Source: DUOD01 sp050945235 (GTDB lineage Bacteria > Bacillota > Clostridia > DUOD01). Taken from it: 31,349 nt of DNA. The position numbers and the translations under genes are program-made. Each line of letters starts with the position of its first letter. Positions within the stretch are counted from its first letter, which is position 1. The notes below the pieces were generated by a model. The model was given only the letters and a program-made list of their open reading frames with translations, had not been told where the DNA came from and searched no databases. Location of the stretch: positions 1 to 31,349 of the forward strand of contig JBMNSO010000007.1 in assembly GCA_050945235.1 (NCBI GenBank), read 5' to 3'. Below, piece by piece: positions 1-8,000 of this stretch.

Positions 1-2097
1 GGGCAGGTGTTGCCAAATCTCCTCGGTAATGAAGGGCATAAAGGGATGGAGCAGTTTTAGGGTATTGGATAGGACATAGGACAATACATATAAAGCGGTG
101 TCCTTACTGTCCTCGTCCTCTGAAAACAACCTGGGTTTAACCAGTTCGATGTACCAATCGCAATATTCATTCCAAATAAAATCATAAAGCTTTTGGAGGG
201 CTATTCCCAATTCATATTTCTCCAGATTATCAGTTACTTCCTTTACTATCCTGTTATACCGGCTTAAAATCCATTGATCGGCAGTTTCGGTTACTGCTTC
301 CAAGTTCTTATTAATTGACCTATCCATAATGTGCATATGAATAAACCGCGCTGCATTCCAAATCTTATTGGCAAAGTTTCTACCACTCTCCACCTTTTCC
401 CAGTAAAATCTCATGTCATTACCCGGTGAGTTGCCGGTAATCAGGCTAAACCTTAAGGCATCGGCTCCATACTTCTCAATGACCTCTAAGGGATCTATGC
501 CATTGCCTAAGGACTTGCTCATCTTCCTCCCTTGGGCATCCCTTACTATACCATGTACTAGGACATGGCTAAAGGGTTTTTCCTTCATTTGTTCCAAACC
601 GGAGAAAATCATACGGGCTACCCAGAAAAATATAATATCATATCCCGTAACCAATACATCGGTTGGATAGAAGTATTTGAGATCCTCGGTATCATCCGGC
701 CATCCCAGGGTTGAGAAGGGCCACAGGGCCGAACTAAACCATGTATCCAATACATCAGGATCCTGTGTTATAGTTGACTGGCCGCACTGGGAACAGGTAC
801 TTGGTCGTTCCCGGGAAACCATAGTATGGCCACAATCTTGGCAATAATAGGCGGGTATCCTATGGCCCCACCATAGTTGCCTTGATATGCACCAGTCCTT
901 TATATTTTCCATCCAATTGAAATATGTCTTGCTAAACCTTTCAGGGACGAATTTTATTTCGCCTTCCTTTACCACGTCAATAGCGGCTCTGGCCAAGGGC
1001 TCCATTCTCACGAACCATTGTTTAGATACTATAGGCTCCACTGTGGTTCCGCATCTGTAGCACTCCCCTACATTATGATCGTGGTCTTCCACCTTAATCA
1101 ACAGTCCTTGGTCTTCAAGATCATTTACTATTCTTTTTCTAGCTTCATACCTATCAAGTCCTTCATAGGGCCCGGCATTTGAATTCATTACACCATCATC
1201 AGCCATTACCCTTATGGAATCAAGGTCGTGCCTCAGCCCCACCTCAAAATCGTTAGGATCATGGGCGGGTGTAATTTTAACGGCACCGGTACCAAACTCC
1301 CTCTCCACATATTCATCGGCGATGATGGGTATTTCCTTATTAAGCAGCGGAAGGATTACCGTCTTGCCCACAAGGTGTTTATATCTTTTATCTTCCGGGT
1401 GTACCGCCACCGCAGTATCCCCTAGCATGGTTTCCGGTCTTGTTGTGGCTATCACAATGAATTCACTGCCATCCTTAACCGGGTATTTTATATGCCACAG
1501 GTTACCATGTTTTTCGCTGTATTCCACCTCTGCATCGGACAGTGCTGTCTTACAGGTGGTGCACCAATTAATGATCCTGTTTCCCTGGTAGATCAAACCC
1601 TTTTGGTATAACCTAATAAAAACCTCTGTAACAGCATTGCTGCAACCCTCGTCCATGGTAAACCTTTCCCTGGACCAATCACAGGACGAACCCAATTTTT
1701 TGAGCTGATCGACTATTCTGCCGCCATATTGTTCCTTCCACTGCCATGCCCTTTTAAGGAACTCTTCCCGTCCCAAATCGTGTTTTGATTTCCCTTCCTT
1801 TGCCAATTGTTCAACAATTTTTACCTCGGTAGCTATACTGGCATGGTCGGTACCCGGCAGCCAAAGGGTCGCATATCCCGACATTCTCTTCCACCGTATA
1901 AGGATATCCTGTAATGTATTGTCCAGTGCATGACCCATATGAAGCTGCCCCGTTATATTGGGCGGGGGTATAACAATGGTAAAGGGTTTTTTTGTGTGAT
2001 CGATTTCCGCCCTGAAATACCCCTTTTCCATCCATCTGCTATAATGTTTTTCTTCCACCTTTTCAGGTGCATAGGTTTTTTCCATTACTTTTATCAT
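1..2097 (-). CDS. valS: Valine--tRNA ligase (ValRS), C-terminus cut off by the window edge
   Basis: Charges tRNA-Val with valine in the cytoplasm. The frame is open from an ATG at 2097 to base 1 with no stop, giving about 699 residues; full-length ValRS is usually about 880, so the end of the anticodon-binding part and the C-terminal coiled coil are missing. Seen in the translation: a class I HIGH motif as HMGH inside PPPNITGQLHMGH (near residue 50), editing-domain stretches such as TTRPETMLGD, paired CxxC motifs in the catalytic insertion, and a KMSKS loop (GRKMSKSLGNG, around base 520). The start is supported by GGGAGGAAG just upstream. The gene lies behind a T-box leader whose specifier reads GUA (Val), with a small membrane-protein gene in between, so it should be induced when tRNA-Val is uncharged. 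Identity is secure. Confidence 0.97.
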   Translation of the reverse strand, partial: MIKVMEKTYAPEKVEEKHYSRWMEKGYFRAEIDHTKKPFTIVIPPPNITGQLHMGHALDNTLQDILIRWKRMSGYATLWLPGTDHASIATEVKIVEQLAKEGKSKHDLGREEFLKRAWQWKEQYGGRIVDQLKKLGSSCDWSRERFTMDEGCSNAVTEVFIRLYQKGLIYQGNRIINWCTTCKTALSDAEVEYSEKHGNLWHIKYPVKDGSEFIVIATTRPETMLGDTAVAVHPEDKRYKHLVGKTVILPLLNKEIPIIADEYVEREFGTGAVKITPAHDPNDFEVGLRHDLDSIRVMADDGVMNSNAGPYEGLDRYEARKRIVNDLEDQGLLIKVEDHDHNVGECYRCGTTVEPIVSKQWFVRMEPLARAAIDVVKEGEIKFVPERFSKTYFNWMENIKDWCISRQLWWGHRIPAYYCQDCGHTMVSRERPSTCSQCGQSTITQDPDVLDTWFSSALWPFSTLGWPDDTEDLKYFYPTDVLVTGYDIIFFWVARMIFSGLEQMKEKPFSHVLVHGIVRDAQGRKMSKSLGNGIDPLEVIEKYGADALRFSLITGNSPGNDMRFYWEKVESGRNFANKIWNAARFIHMHIMDRSINKNLEAVTETADQWILSRYNRIVKEVTDNLEKYELGIALQKLYDFIWNEYCDWYIELVKPRLFSEDEDSKDTALYVLSYVLSNTLKLLHPFMPFITEEIWQHLP

Positions 2098-2112
2098 CTG
2101 GCTTCCTCCCAA

Positions 2113-2295
2113 CTAAAATATATCCATAATCATTAAAACTGATATTACCGCAACAATCATTCCTATAACCTTGATAGTCAGCTCCCTCCTAAAACGACCG
2201 TCGGGATTATTATTAGAAATAAACCCGGCTATCCAATTGGCTCCGTATACCAAAAATGCGGCGACTGCAAGGCATATTAAACCCAATAATTTCAT
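2113..2295 (-). CDS. Small two-helix membrane protein between T-box and valS
   Basis: A 60-residue protein I do not recognise by name. It has two hydrophobic segments: residues 1 to about 27, and about 41 to 59. They flank a polar, charged loop containing NNNPDGRFRRE, which suggests a helical hairpin in the membrane. A good ribosome binding site (AGGAGT) precedes the ATG by 8 bases, and the stop lies 15 bases before the valS start, so it should be co-transcribed with valS under the same T-box. That context, rather than sequence similarity, is the main reason to believe it is real. Function is unknown. It could be a conserved clostridial small membrane protein or a poorly conserved leader ORF. 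Confidence 0.65.
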   Translation of the reverse strand: MKLLGLICLAVAAFLVYGANWIAGFISNNNPDGRFRRELTIKVIGMIVAVISVLMIMDIF

Positions 2296-2335
2296 AACCT
2301 TTTACTCCTATACAGGCAGAATAAAGGAGTCTGTA

Positions 2336-2376
2336 AAATAATTATAACCTTCCGTCCATAAAGGGCGAAAGGTTAT
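2336..2376 (-). terminator. T-box leader terminator hairpin
   Basis: On the minus strand, ATAACCTTTCG (from 2376) pairs with CGGAAGGTTAT (ending 2344), followed by a T-rich stretch. The 5' half of the stem overlaps the end of the conserved T-box sequence, as expected for mutually exclusive terminator and antiterminator structures. Confidence 0.85.
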
Positions 2377-2588
2377 TCCGCGGTACCACCTTTTTTTAGG
2401 TTATTTACCTGCTCATTAATATAACGGTTCTACCGTCCTTAGCTACTTCTTAGGATAATCGTGTTCACTAAGGAAGCTCCAAAGCTACCTTCAGTCAAGC
2501 TACAATCGAAAAACCTTCCAGCCGATGGGTTTTTCTCTCTTTAGAAAGAACTTGACCTACTCCTCTCCTTCACTGCCTTTTTCATTTT
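2340..2588 (-). promoter_or_regulatory. T-box riboswitch, Val specific (specifier GUA)
   Basis: The leader carries the hallmark T-box bulge sequence AGGTGGTACCGCGG on the minus strand (2378-2391), which pairs with the free CCA end of uncharged tRNA. Upstream, in the expected Stem I position, the context GAAG-GTA-GCTTTGGAGC places a GUA codon at 2486-2488, which reads valine and agrees with valS downstream. A terminator hairpin follows at 2344-2376. Known mechanism: uncharged tRNA-Val stabilises the antiterminator and lets transcription continue into the small membrane gene and valS. Folding was done by eye. The specifier call rests on its fit to the usual specifier-loop context and on the match to the downstream gene. 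Confidence 0.95.
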
Positions 2589-2594
2589 TTTATA

Positions 2595-2622
2595 ATTATA
2601 ACCTACGAAAATAAATTGTCAA
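2595..2622 (-). promoter_or_regulatory. SigA-type promoter of the T-box/valS transcript
   Basis: Minus strand TTGACA (2617-2622), a 16-base spacer, then TATAAT (2595-2600). Both hexamers match the consensus exactly, and transcription would start near 2588 at the front of the T-box leader. Confidence 0.9.
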
Positions 2623-2626
2623 TACA

Positions 2627-3517
2627 TTACCTATTTTTTATACCGTATCTTATCTCCTTGACTTGTACACTATCATTAGACAACCCTTTTAGCAAGGAAA
2701 TGTCTTCAAAAAGCACACCTTGTCTTACCAGCTCATCAAGGACAATGTGAAAATCTACATTAAGCCTATTGAATCTAGAATGGTTTTTTATATCTCTGTA
2801 GCTTAATGGGCAAACCTGACCCTTGAAAAACTCCAGCAAAGGACTACAGTAAGCCCTTATCCTGGATATGACGTTATTTAAATATACAAGCTGCATTAAC
2901 TCTATCCGTTTTGTTAATGGTTCTCTATTAAAAAGCAGTTCTTCATATAGTTTAAAAACACCGAGATTCATATCGTATACCTGACTCCACACGTCCTGTT
3001 TAGGGTATTGGCCCTGTTCATATATCACAATCTTAGCCCAATGGACCATACTATCCAATAATTGCCTGTATGAATCCAGGGGTTTATCCTTTTCAAAAAA
3101 CTTTTTGCTCCTATAGTATTTCTTAAGAAGTTGGCAAAATTCTTTAAAAATATTGAGTTTCAAATACTCACCATGATTTGACATGGTTTGTGCTAAAAGT
3201 TTAGTTACCTCGCCGGATTTATCGAATAGCACATTGCTCTCTGCTATAAGAGAGCAAAATTTGGGATTATCATATGACTGCAAACTTTCCAGAAGATAGT
3301 CAGCGCTCATTAAGTTTATATGAATCATAATATCCCGTTTGTCTCTACTAAATATCTCAACGGGTTTATCCTGATTATTATCTATAGCAATAAAATCTAT
3401 ATCCGATTTATACCACACATCGTTAACATATGATCCTCCAAAATGTATAAGGGCATCTATATTTTCTTTTTTTTGAAAACCATTAGTATATTCATCAATT
3501 ATACCCTTAATATCCAC
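2627..3517 (-). CDS. Nucleotidyltransferase-like protein (YgxA-like)
   Basis: A 296-residue protein that resembles the Bacillus YgxA group of nucleotidyltransferase-like proteins. Residues 27-41 show a polymerase-beta type pattern (GGS, then SDID), the signature of the metal-binding nucleotidyltransferase core. Where the third carboxylate would be expected (the beta strand IMIHINL, residues 63-69), I see Asn68 rather than Asp, so catalysis is uncertain. The middle is helical, and the C-terminal 70 residues look like a winged-helix or small substrate-binding domain. The start is GTG at 3517, chosen because a strong GGGGGGAT site precedes it. It follows pgsA by 15 bases and is probably co-transcribed with it. 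Substrate and role are unknown. Confidence 0.72.
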   Translation of the reverse strand: MDIKGIIDEYTNGFQKKENIDALIHFGGSYVNDVWYKSDIDFIAIDNNQDKPVEIFSRDKRDIMIHINLMSADYLLESLQSYDNPKFCSLIAESNVLFDKSGEVTKLLAQTMSNHGEYLKLNIFKEFCQLLKKYYRSKKFFEKDKPLDSYRQLLDSMVHWAKIVIYEQGQYPKQDVWSQVYDMNLGVFKLYEELLFNREPLTKRIELMQLVYLNNVISRIRAYCSPLLEFFKGQVCPLSYRDIKNHSRFNRLNVDFHIVLDELVRQGVLFEDISLLKGLSNDSVQVKEIRYGIKNR

Positions 3518-3532
3518 TACTATCCCCCCTAA

Positions 3533-4075
3533 TTATTGACTTGATATCGGGTTATCACATTTCTTTTTATTAATATTTTTATAGTCAATATAATATTTAA
3601 CTAATGATATAACCGCCAAAATAACAGCCGTAATCAGAATATATTTCGACATGCCAAAATTAAACAAATTCACTATTATACCAATAAAGAATGCGAATGT
3701 AGCAACCCTACTACACCAATGAGAGCCCATTGCAACCCTTCCTTTCCTATACAAAAGCATCGCCCCTATAATTATCAGTATCTCCTTGGCAATTACAACT
3801 ATTACTATAGCAGCGGGCAATGCCCTTGTGTGGGTTAAGCACAGCAACGCGGTGATCAGCATAAGCTTGTCCGCTAGTGGGTCCATTAACTTTCCCCAGG
3901 TGGTAACCATATTATATCTTCTGGCAATATATCCATCAAAAAAATCAGTAATACCTGCAGCCATATAAACCAGCCCCGAATAAATTAAATTTCCCTGCAC
4001 CGGGGAATAAAAGGCTTTAACAAATATAGGTATTAATAAAAATCTAATGGTAGTTAGGGTATTTGGTATGTTCAT
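3533..4075 (-). CDS. pgsA: CDP-diacylglycerol--glycerol-3-phosphate 3-phosphatidyltransferase
   Basis: Makes phosphatidylglycerophosphate from CDP-diacylglycerol and glycerol-3-phosphate, the committed step to phosphatidylglycerol and cardiolipin, at the cytoplasmic membrane. The 180-residue product carries the complete CDP-alcohol phosphotransferase signature: Asp44, Asp47-Gly48, Ala51-Arg52, Gly61, Asp65 and Asp69, with the usual spacing. The rest consists of hydrophobic segments consistent with about six membrane helices. Length is normal for the family. An AGAGG site precedes the ATG. The gene sits upstream of the YgxA-like gene, probably in one transcript. PgsA is the best fit; another CDP-alcohol transferase with a different alcohol substrate is possible but less likely, because the start MNIPNTLTTIRF is typical of PgsA. 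Confidence 0.93.
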   Translation of the reverse strand: MNIPNTLTTIRFLLIPIFVKAFYSPVQGNLIYSGLVYMAAGITDFFDGYIARRYNMVTTWGKLMDPLADKLMLITALLCLTHTRALPAAIVIVVIAKEILIIIGAMLLYRKGRVAMGSHWCSRVATFAFFIGIIVNLFNFGMSKYILITAVILAVISLVKYYIDYKNINKKKCDNPISSQ

Positions 4076-4207
4076 GGTTTAACCTCTTTCGTATCTAATA
4101 ATGGACACTATGGAACTGTCATTTTTCAACATTATTCAACATTATTAGATTCTCCAAATACACCTATAATATAAATGTAAAAAATAGTCTAAAAATAAAT
4201 ATAAAAA

Positions 4208-4284
4208 TGGTCGGGGTGACAAGATTTGAACTTGCGACCTTCTGGTCCCGAACCAGACGCGCTGCCAAGCTGCGCTACACCCCG
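4208..4284 (-). tRNA. tRNA-Pro (anticodon CGG)
   Basis: The minus strand folds into a 77-nucleotide cloverleaf with acceptor stem CGGGGTG/CACCCCG, anticodon stem TCTGG/CCAGA, loop TTCGGGA (anticodon CGG, reading CCG), and a T arm with TTCAAAT. The terminal CCA is encoded (4208-4210). Confidence 0.95.
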
Positions 4285-4289
4285 ACTTC

Positions 4290-4322
4290 AAAAGGCTATG
4301 GATGGTCGTCATCCATAAGCCC
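4290..4322 (-). terminator. Hairpin between glnS and tRNA-Pro
   Basis: On the minus strand an imperfect stem (GGCTTATGGAT with ATCCATAGCC) is followed by only four T residues. It could be a weak terminator for glnS. However, it also lies between the tRNA-Pro promoter and the tRNA 5' end, so it may simply be part of the tRNA precursor leader. Confidence 0.4.
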
Positions 4323-4352
4323 TCTAAATAACCATGTAAACTCCACAAACGT

Positions 4353-4381
4353 ATTTTACAATATTAGATATAAGTTTTCAA
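4353..4381 (-). promoter_or_regulatory. Promoter of tRNA-Pro
   Basis: Minus strand TTGAAA (4376-4381), a 17-base spacer, then TAAAAT (4353-4358). It lies about 70 bases before the tRNA and just after the glnS stop codon. Confidence 0.7.
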
Positions 4382-4415
4382 GCACTAAAATTCTTACCTA
4401 TCGGTACCCTCGCCG

Positions 4416-6077
4416 TCATTTCTTTATCTTAAATGAGCTCTTTAAGGATACAATCCTATTTAGGACTATTTTTTCATTGCATGTATGCTTACTGTCCACA
4501 ATAAAGTATCCAACCCTCACCAATTGGAATCTATCCATAGGCTTTGCATCCTTCATACTGGGCTCAATAAAACCCTGCAAAACCTCCATAGAATTTGGAT
4601 TAACTTGGTCTAGGAAATTTTTGCTCTGTCCTTCAGCTTCATCATCAATTATTAACGGTTCATACAGCCTGAATTCCGCCGGCACGGCATGACGGGCCGA
4701 TACCCAATGGATTGTGCCCTTTACCTTTCTTTTAGTGAAACCGGTGCCGCTTTTTGTTTCCGGATCATAGGTACAATGAAGTTCTATTATATTGCCCCTG
4801 TCATCCTTCACAACTTCATTGCATTTGATGAAATAGGCATCCTTTAACCTTACTTCGTTACCCGGGAACAGCCTGAAATATTTCTTCGGCGGATTTTCCA
4901 TAAAATCATCCCGATCGATATATATTTCTCTGGAAAAGGGTATACGGCGCTTACCCATTTCCGGGGCATCAAGGTTATAGTCTACCTCCAGAAATTCTTC
5001 CTTATCCTCAGGATAATTGGTGATTACAACCTTAATAGGCCTTAGAACCGCCATGGTTCTGGGAGCCTTATCAATTAAATCTTCTCTTATAAAATGTTCA
5101 AGAAGCTGATAATCCACCGTACTATTGCTCTTTGAAACCCCGATTTCCCTGCAAAAATTCCGTATCGACTCCGGTGTATAGCCCCTTCTTCTTAATCCGG
5201 AAATAGTAGGCATTCTGGGGTCGTCCCATCCATCTACAACACCTGCATCAACCAACTGTTTCAGTTTTCTTTTGCTCATGACCGTGTTGGTAAGGTTTAA
5301 CCTGGCAAATTCAATTTGCTGGGGCTTGCATTCCATTTCGCATTCCCTAATAATCCAGTCGTATAGTGGACGGTGGTCCTCAAATTCCAGTGTGCATATG
5401 GAATGGGTAACCCCTTCAATAGCATCTTCAATAGGGTGGGCGAAATCATACATTGGATATATACACCACTTGTCACCGGTGTTATGGTGTCGGGCGTGGG
5501 ATATTCGATAAAATACCGGATCCCTCATATTCATATTGGGAGAGGACATATCTATTTTAGCCCTCAGTACCTTTTCACCGTCTTTAAATTCGCCCCTTCG
5601 CATCCTTTCAAAAAGCTCAAGATTCTCTTGGACAGACCTGTTTCTGTAGGGGCTTTCCTTCCCCGGTTGAGTTAAGGTGCCCCGGTATTCCCTAATCTCC
5701 TCTGGGGACAAATCACAAACATACGCCATATTCTTCTTAATTAACAATATTGCACGGTTATACATTTCCTCAAAATAATCCGAAGCAAAATACAACCCAT
5801 CCCATTGGAAACCTAACCATGCCACATCTTCCTTTATTGATTCTATATACTCGATATCCTCTTTGGTTGGGTTTGTATCGTCAAAACGTAGGTTGGTCCT
5901 GCCGCCGAATTCGTCGGCCAGTTCAAAATTCAAAACGATGGCCTTTGCATGTCCAATATGTAAATAACCATTGGGTTCCGGTGGAAAACGGGTCACTATC
6001 TCCTTAACCCTTGAGGATTCTATATCTTCTATAACCTTATTCCTTATAAAGTTTGAGGAAGTATTCTTATCGTCCAT
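4416..6077 (-). CDS. glnS: Glutamine--tRNA ligase (GlnRS)
   Basis: Attaches glutamine directly to tRNA-Gln. At 553 residues it is the same size as the E. coli-type enzyme. Seen: class I motif LHIGH (residues 39-43) within FPPEPNGYLHIGH, RFDDTNP around residues 64-70, the second signature MSKRK (267-271), and a C-terminal half of the length expected for the two beta-barrel anticodon-binding domains. The RFDDTNP and YDFAHPIEDAIEGVTHS stretches distinguish GlnRS from bacterial GluRS. The ATG at 6077 follows AAGGAGGAAATAAC. Many Firmicutes lack GlnRS and use GatCAB transamidation, but several clostridia carry both. Whether gatCAB exists here cannot be seen. No T-box was found in front of this gene. 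Confidence 0.96.
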   Translation of the reverse strand: MDDKNTSSNFIRNKVIEDIESSRVKEIVTRFPPEPNGYLHIGHAKAIVLNFELADEFGGRTNLRFDDTNPTKEDIEYIESIKEDVAWLGFQWDGLYFASDYFEEMYNRAILLIKKNMAYVCDLSPEEIREYRGTLTQPGKESPYRNRSVQENLELFERMRRGEFKDGEKVLRAKIDMSSPNMNMRDPVFYRISHARHHNTGDKWCIYPMYDFAHPIEDAIEGVTHSICTLEFEDHRPLYDWIIRECEMECKPQQIEFARLNLTNTVMSKRKLKQLVDAGVVDGWDDPRMPTISGLRRRGYTPESIRNFCREIGVSKSNSTVDYQLLEHFIREDLIDKAPRTMAVLRPIKVVITNYPEDKEEFLEVDYNLDAPEMGKRRIPFSREIYIDRDDFMENPPKKYFRLFPGNEVRLKDAYFIKCNEVVKDDRGNIIELHCTYDPETKSGTGFTKRKVKGTIHWVSARHAVPAEFRLYEPLIIDDEAEGQSKNFLDQVNPNSMEVLQGFIEPSMKDAKPMDRFQLVRVGYFIVDSKHTCNEKIVLNRIVSLKSSFKIKK

Positions 6078-6226
6078 GTTATTTCCTCCTTAATAGTATC
6101 CTAATTGTATTTTCCATATACAATTATTAAATATACCATAAAAATCCCCTTTTTTCTAGGGATTGAACATACCTATATGAAATATAATTAGCATCATACA
6201 TCGGGTTAATATATTTATCATGGAAT

Positions 6227-6235
6227 TGGTATAAT
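6227..6235 (+). promoter_or_regulatory. Extended -10 promoter candidate for the DUF2975 operon
   Basis: TGGTATAAT at 6227-6235 is a good extended -10 element. No convincing -35 hexamer lies 17 bases upstream. It is about 110 bases before the DUF2975 gene; the rest of 6078-6346 shows nothing else I can name. Confidence 0.45.
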
Positions 6236-6346
6236 ATTCGAATCTATCACTACCTAATTTCAAAGTTCGTATATCGAATAACGATAATTATATATTGAGC
6301 TTCACAAAAGAATATGATATCCTTTTTTAAAAGGAGATGATCGCTA

Positions 6347-6826
6347 ATGAAACAATTGGAATTAGCCAAGTGGCTCAGGCGTATTGTAGTTATCAGTGCT
6401 GTTATCGGACTATTGCTATGCTTTGTAATAGTGCCCATGCTAGGCAAAAATTTAGTATTAATGTATCCTGAATTCGGCCATATGTTTTTCCCTGGCTTAA
6501 TTTTTATTTGGATTACAGCTATTCCATTGTATATCGCCCTCTGGAATCTATGGCTTATATGCAATGAAATATCAAGGGATAATTCCTTTTGCCAGGAAAA
6601 TGCGACACGTTTAAAGCTTATTAGCAGGCTGTCAATTTTGGAATGCATACTCTATTTCGCAGCAATTATTCTCTTGCTTTTTTTGAACCTACTCCACCCC
6701 AGTATACTTTTGGTAGCACTCTTTATAATCTTTGTGGGAATATCAATCGCGGTTGCATCGGCTGCCCTGTCACACCTGGTGCAGAAGGCCTGTGTCCTTA
6801 AACAGGAAAACGACTTGACAATATGA
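6347..6826 (+). CDS. DUF2975 family membrane protein
   Basis: A 159-residue protein with four hydrophobic segments, at roughly residues 12-32, 44-70, 96-115 and 118-143. It matches the DUF2975 family as I know it (the Bacillus YoaS type), including the polar stretch between helices 2 and 3 (NEISRDNSFCQENATRLKLIS). The family has no established biochemical activity. A strong AAAAGGAGATGATC site precedes the ATG. The stop codon is immediately followed by the ribosome binding site of a small Cro/C1-type regulator gene, a pairing commonly seen with this family (yoaS-yozG). The two probably form an operon in which the regulator controls expression, perhaps in response to the membrane partner. That last point is inference. 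Confidence 0.8.
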   Translation: MKQLELAKWLRRIVVISAVIGLLLCFVIVPMLGKNLVLMYPEFGHMFFPGLIFIWITAIPLYIALWNLWLICNEISRDNSFCQENATRLKLISRLSILECILYFAAIILLLFLNLLHPSILLVALFIIFVGISIAVASAALSHLVQKACVLKQENDLTI

Positions 6827-6836
6827 GGTGACAATA

Positions 6837-7043
6837 TTGAGTATAAGGGTAAATTTAGATGTTATGCTAGCCAAAAGAAAAATGAGCGTTACGGAATTGT
6901 CGGAAAGGGTCGGTATTACCATGGCTAACCTCTCGATATTAAAAAACGAAAAGGCAAAGGCCATCCGGTTTTCCACGTTGGATAAGATATGCGAGGTATT
7001 GGAATGTCAGCCTGGGGATATTCTAGAGTATATTAAAGATTAG
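6837..7043 (+). CDS. Small Cro/C1-type helix-turn-helix regulator (YozG-like)
   Basis: A 68-residue single-domain DNA-binding protein. The helix-turn-helix covers roughly residues 17-40 (SVTELSERVGITMANLSILK), and the end CEVLECQPGDILEY is typical of the XRE/YozG group that accompanies DUF2975 proteins. I place the start at TTG 6837, because GAGGTG at 6825-6830 is then a well-spaced ribosome binding site. The alternative GTG at 6828 lies inside that site and would have none of its own. The gene begins 10 bases after the DUF2975 stop. A hairpin terminator at 7135 closes the unit. Target genes are unknown, and autoregulation is likely but not shown. Confidence 0.85.
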   Translation: MSIRVNLDVMLAKRKMSVTELSERVGITMANLSILKNEKAKAIRFSTLDKICEVLECQPGDILEYIKD

Positions 7044-7134
7044 AACATTCATTGGTTATAATTAATGAATACACCTTTACCACTTCAATTCAATCCTACA
7101 TAGGATATTATGAATCTTCGTTATTATTGGAATA

Positions 7135-7190
7135 TAAGGACTTATGGGAAGTCGTCTATGCTTTTCCTAAGTCCTTAAAATTTTCACTTT
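7135..7190 (+). terminator. Terminator of the DUF2975/regulator operon
   Basis: TAAGGACTTA (7135-7144) pairs perfectly with TAAGTCCTTA (7168-7177), followed by an A/T-rich stretch with runs of T. It lies 92 bases after the regulator stop codon. The loop is long, with some extra pairing (GGGAA/TTTCC). Confidence 0.65.
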
Positions 7191-7284
7191 AAATTTTATA
7201 GCCCATATATTAAATATATAAAAAATTTTCTTTCATGAATAACTCCTTTAATATGTAACAGAATATCAATAGGAGGTGATTGAT

Positions 7285-7779
7285 ATGACAGCTCAATTAA
7301 GCCAAAAGGAAAGAATGCTTTTGCAGGATCAAAAGAAGCACGAGGAGGTATGTATACAAAAATATAATAACTATTCAAACCAAGCCCAGGATCCCCAACT
7401 GAAGCAACTATTTAAAAGCTATGCCGGCCAGGAACAGAACCATTATAATACCATTAACCAGATCTTAAACGGACAAGTCCCGAATATAGGTCAACAGCAG
7501 GGACAGCAAAGCCAAGCACAGGGTGGTATGCAAAATCAGGCGCAAAGCGGCATGCAAAGCCTAGCGCAAAGCAGCATGCAGAACCAAAAGGATGCCACGC
7601 TATGTACAGACATGTTAATGACTGAAAAATATGTATCCAATGCATACGATACCGCCATCTTTGAATTTAAAGACGCTAATATCAGACAAGTCCTTAATCA
7701 TATTCAAAAAGAAGAGCAACAACATGGAGAAGGTATTTTCAATTATATGAATAGCAAGGGCTTATACAATACTCAATGA
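7285..7779 (+). CDS. cotF: CotF-type spore coat protein with Gln/Met-rich repeat insert
   Basis: A 164-residue protein of the CotF/ferritin-like coat family. Two helical halves are visible. The N-terminal half (QKERMLLQDQKKHEEVCIQK, then KSYAGQEQNHYNTIN) and the C-terminal half (DMLMTEKYVSNAYDTAIFEF, then HIQKEEQQHGEGIFNYM) share the paired-helix layout of this family. Between them is a low-complexity linker (about residues 70-100) rich in Gln, Ser, Gly and Met, containing three 8-residue repeats of the type AQxxMQxx. The ATG at 7285 is chosen because AGGAGGTGA lies at 7271-7279; an in-frame GTG at 7276 falls inside that site. The protein is expected in the spore coat, made late in sporulation in the mother cell. 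I could not identify a sporulation sigma-factor promoter with confidence. Confidence 0.85.
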   Translation: MTAQLSQKERMLLQDQKKHEEVCIQKYNNYSNQAQDPQLKQLFKSYAGQEQNHYNTINQILNGQVPNIGQQQGQQSQAQGGMQNQAQSGMQSLAQSSMQNQKDATLCTDMLMTEKYVSNAYDTAIFEFKDANIRQVLNHIQKEEQQHGEGIFNYMNSKGLYNTQ

Positions 7780-7852
7780 ATCACAAAAAATAAATTTGCT
7801 AATTTGAAGCTTGATAGAATTGATAAACCATACAAGTTTCATACTTGCCAGG

Positions 7853-7875
7853 GGGATAGGGCTATGCCCTATCCC
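7853..7875. repeat. Perfect 10-bp inverted repeat
   Basis: GGGATAGGGC and GCCCTATCCC separated by three bases. Neither strand has a T run after it, so it is not a standard intrinsic terminator. It lies in the 371-base gene-free stretch 7780-8150, which otherwise holds the tRNA remnant at 8001-8040 and the hcp terminator at 8101-8148. Confidence 0.6.
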
Positions 7876-8000
7876 AAAATCCGGCCAAGGTATTAAAGAC
7901 TTATAAAAAACCGTTCAGTACTCTCTTAAAAAGATAAAAACACATCCCTCTAAAATGGAATGTATGTAAAACTGCTAAATCGTAAAATCCAAATCTATCA

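Noticed and set aside
4145..4348. 67-residue minus-strand ORF over the tRNA-Pro gene
   Set aside because: It is a translation of the tRNA itself and its flanks; the RNA structure explains the sequence.
6078..6346. Possible T-box in front of glnS
   Set aside because: The conserved T-box sequence and specifier structure are absent from the short upstream region.
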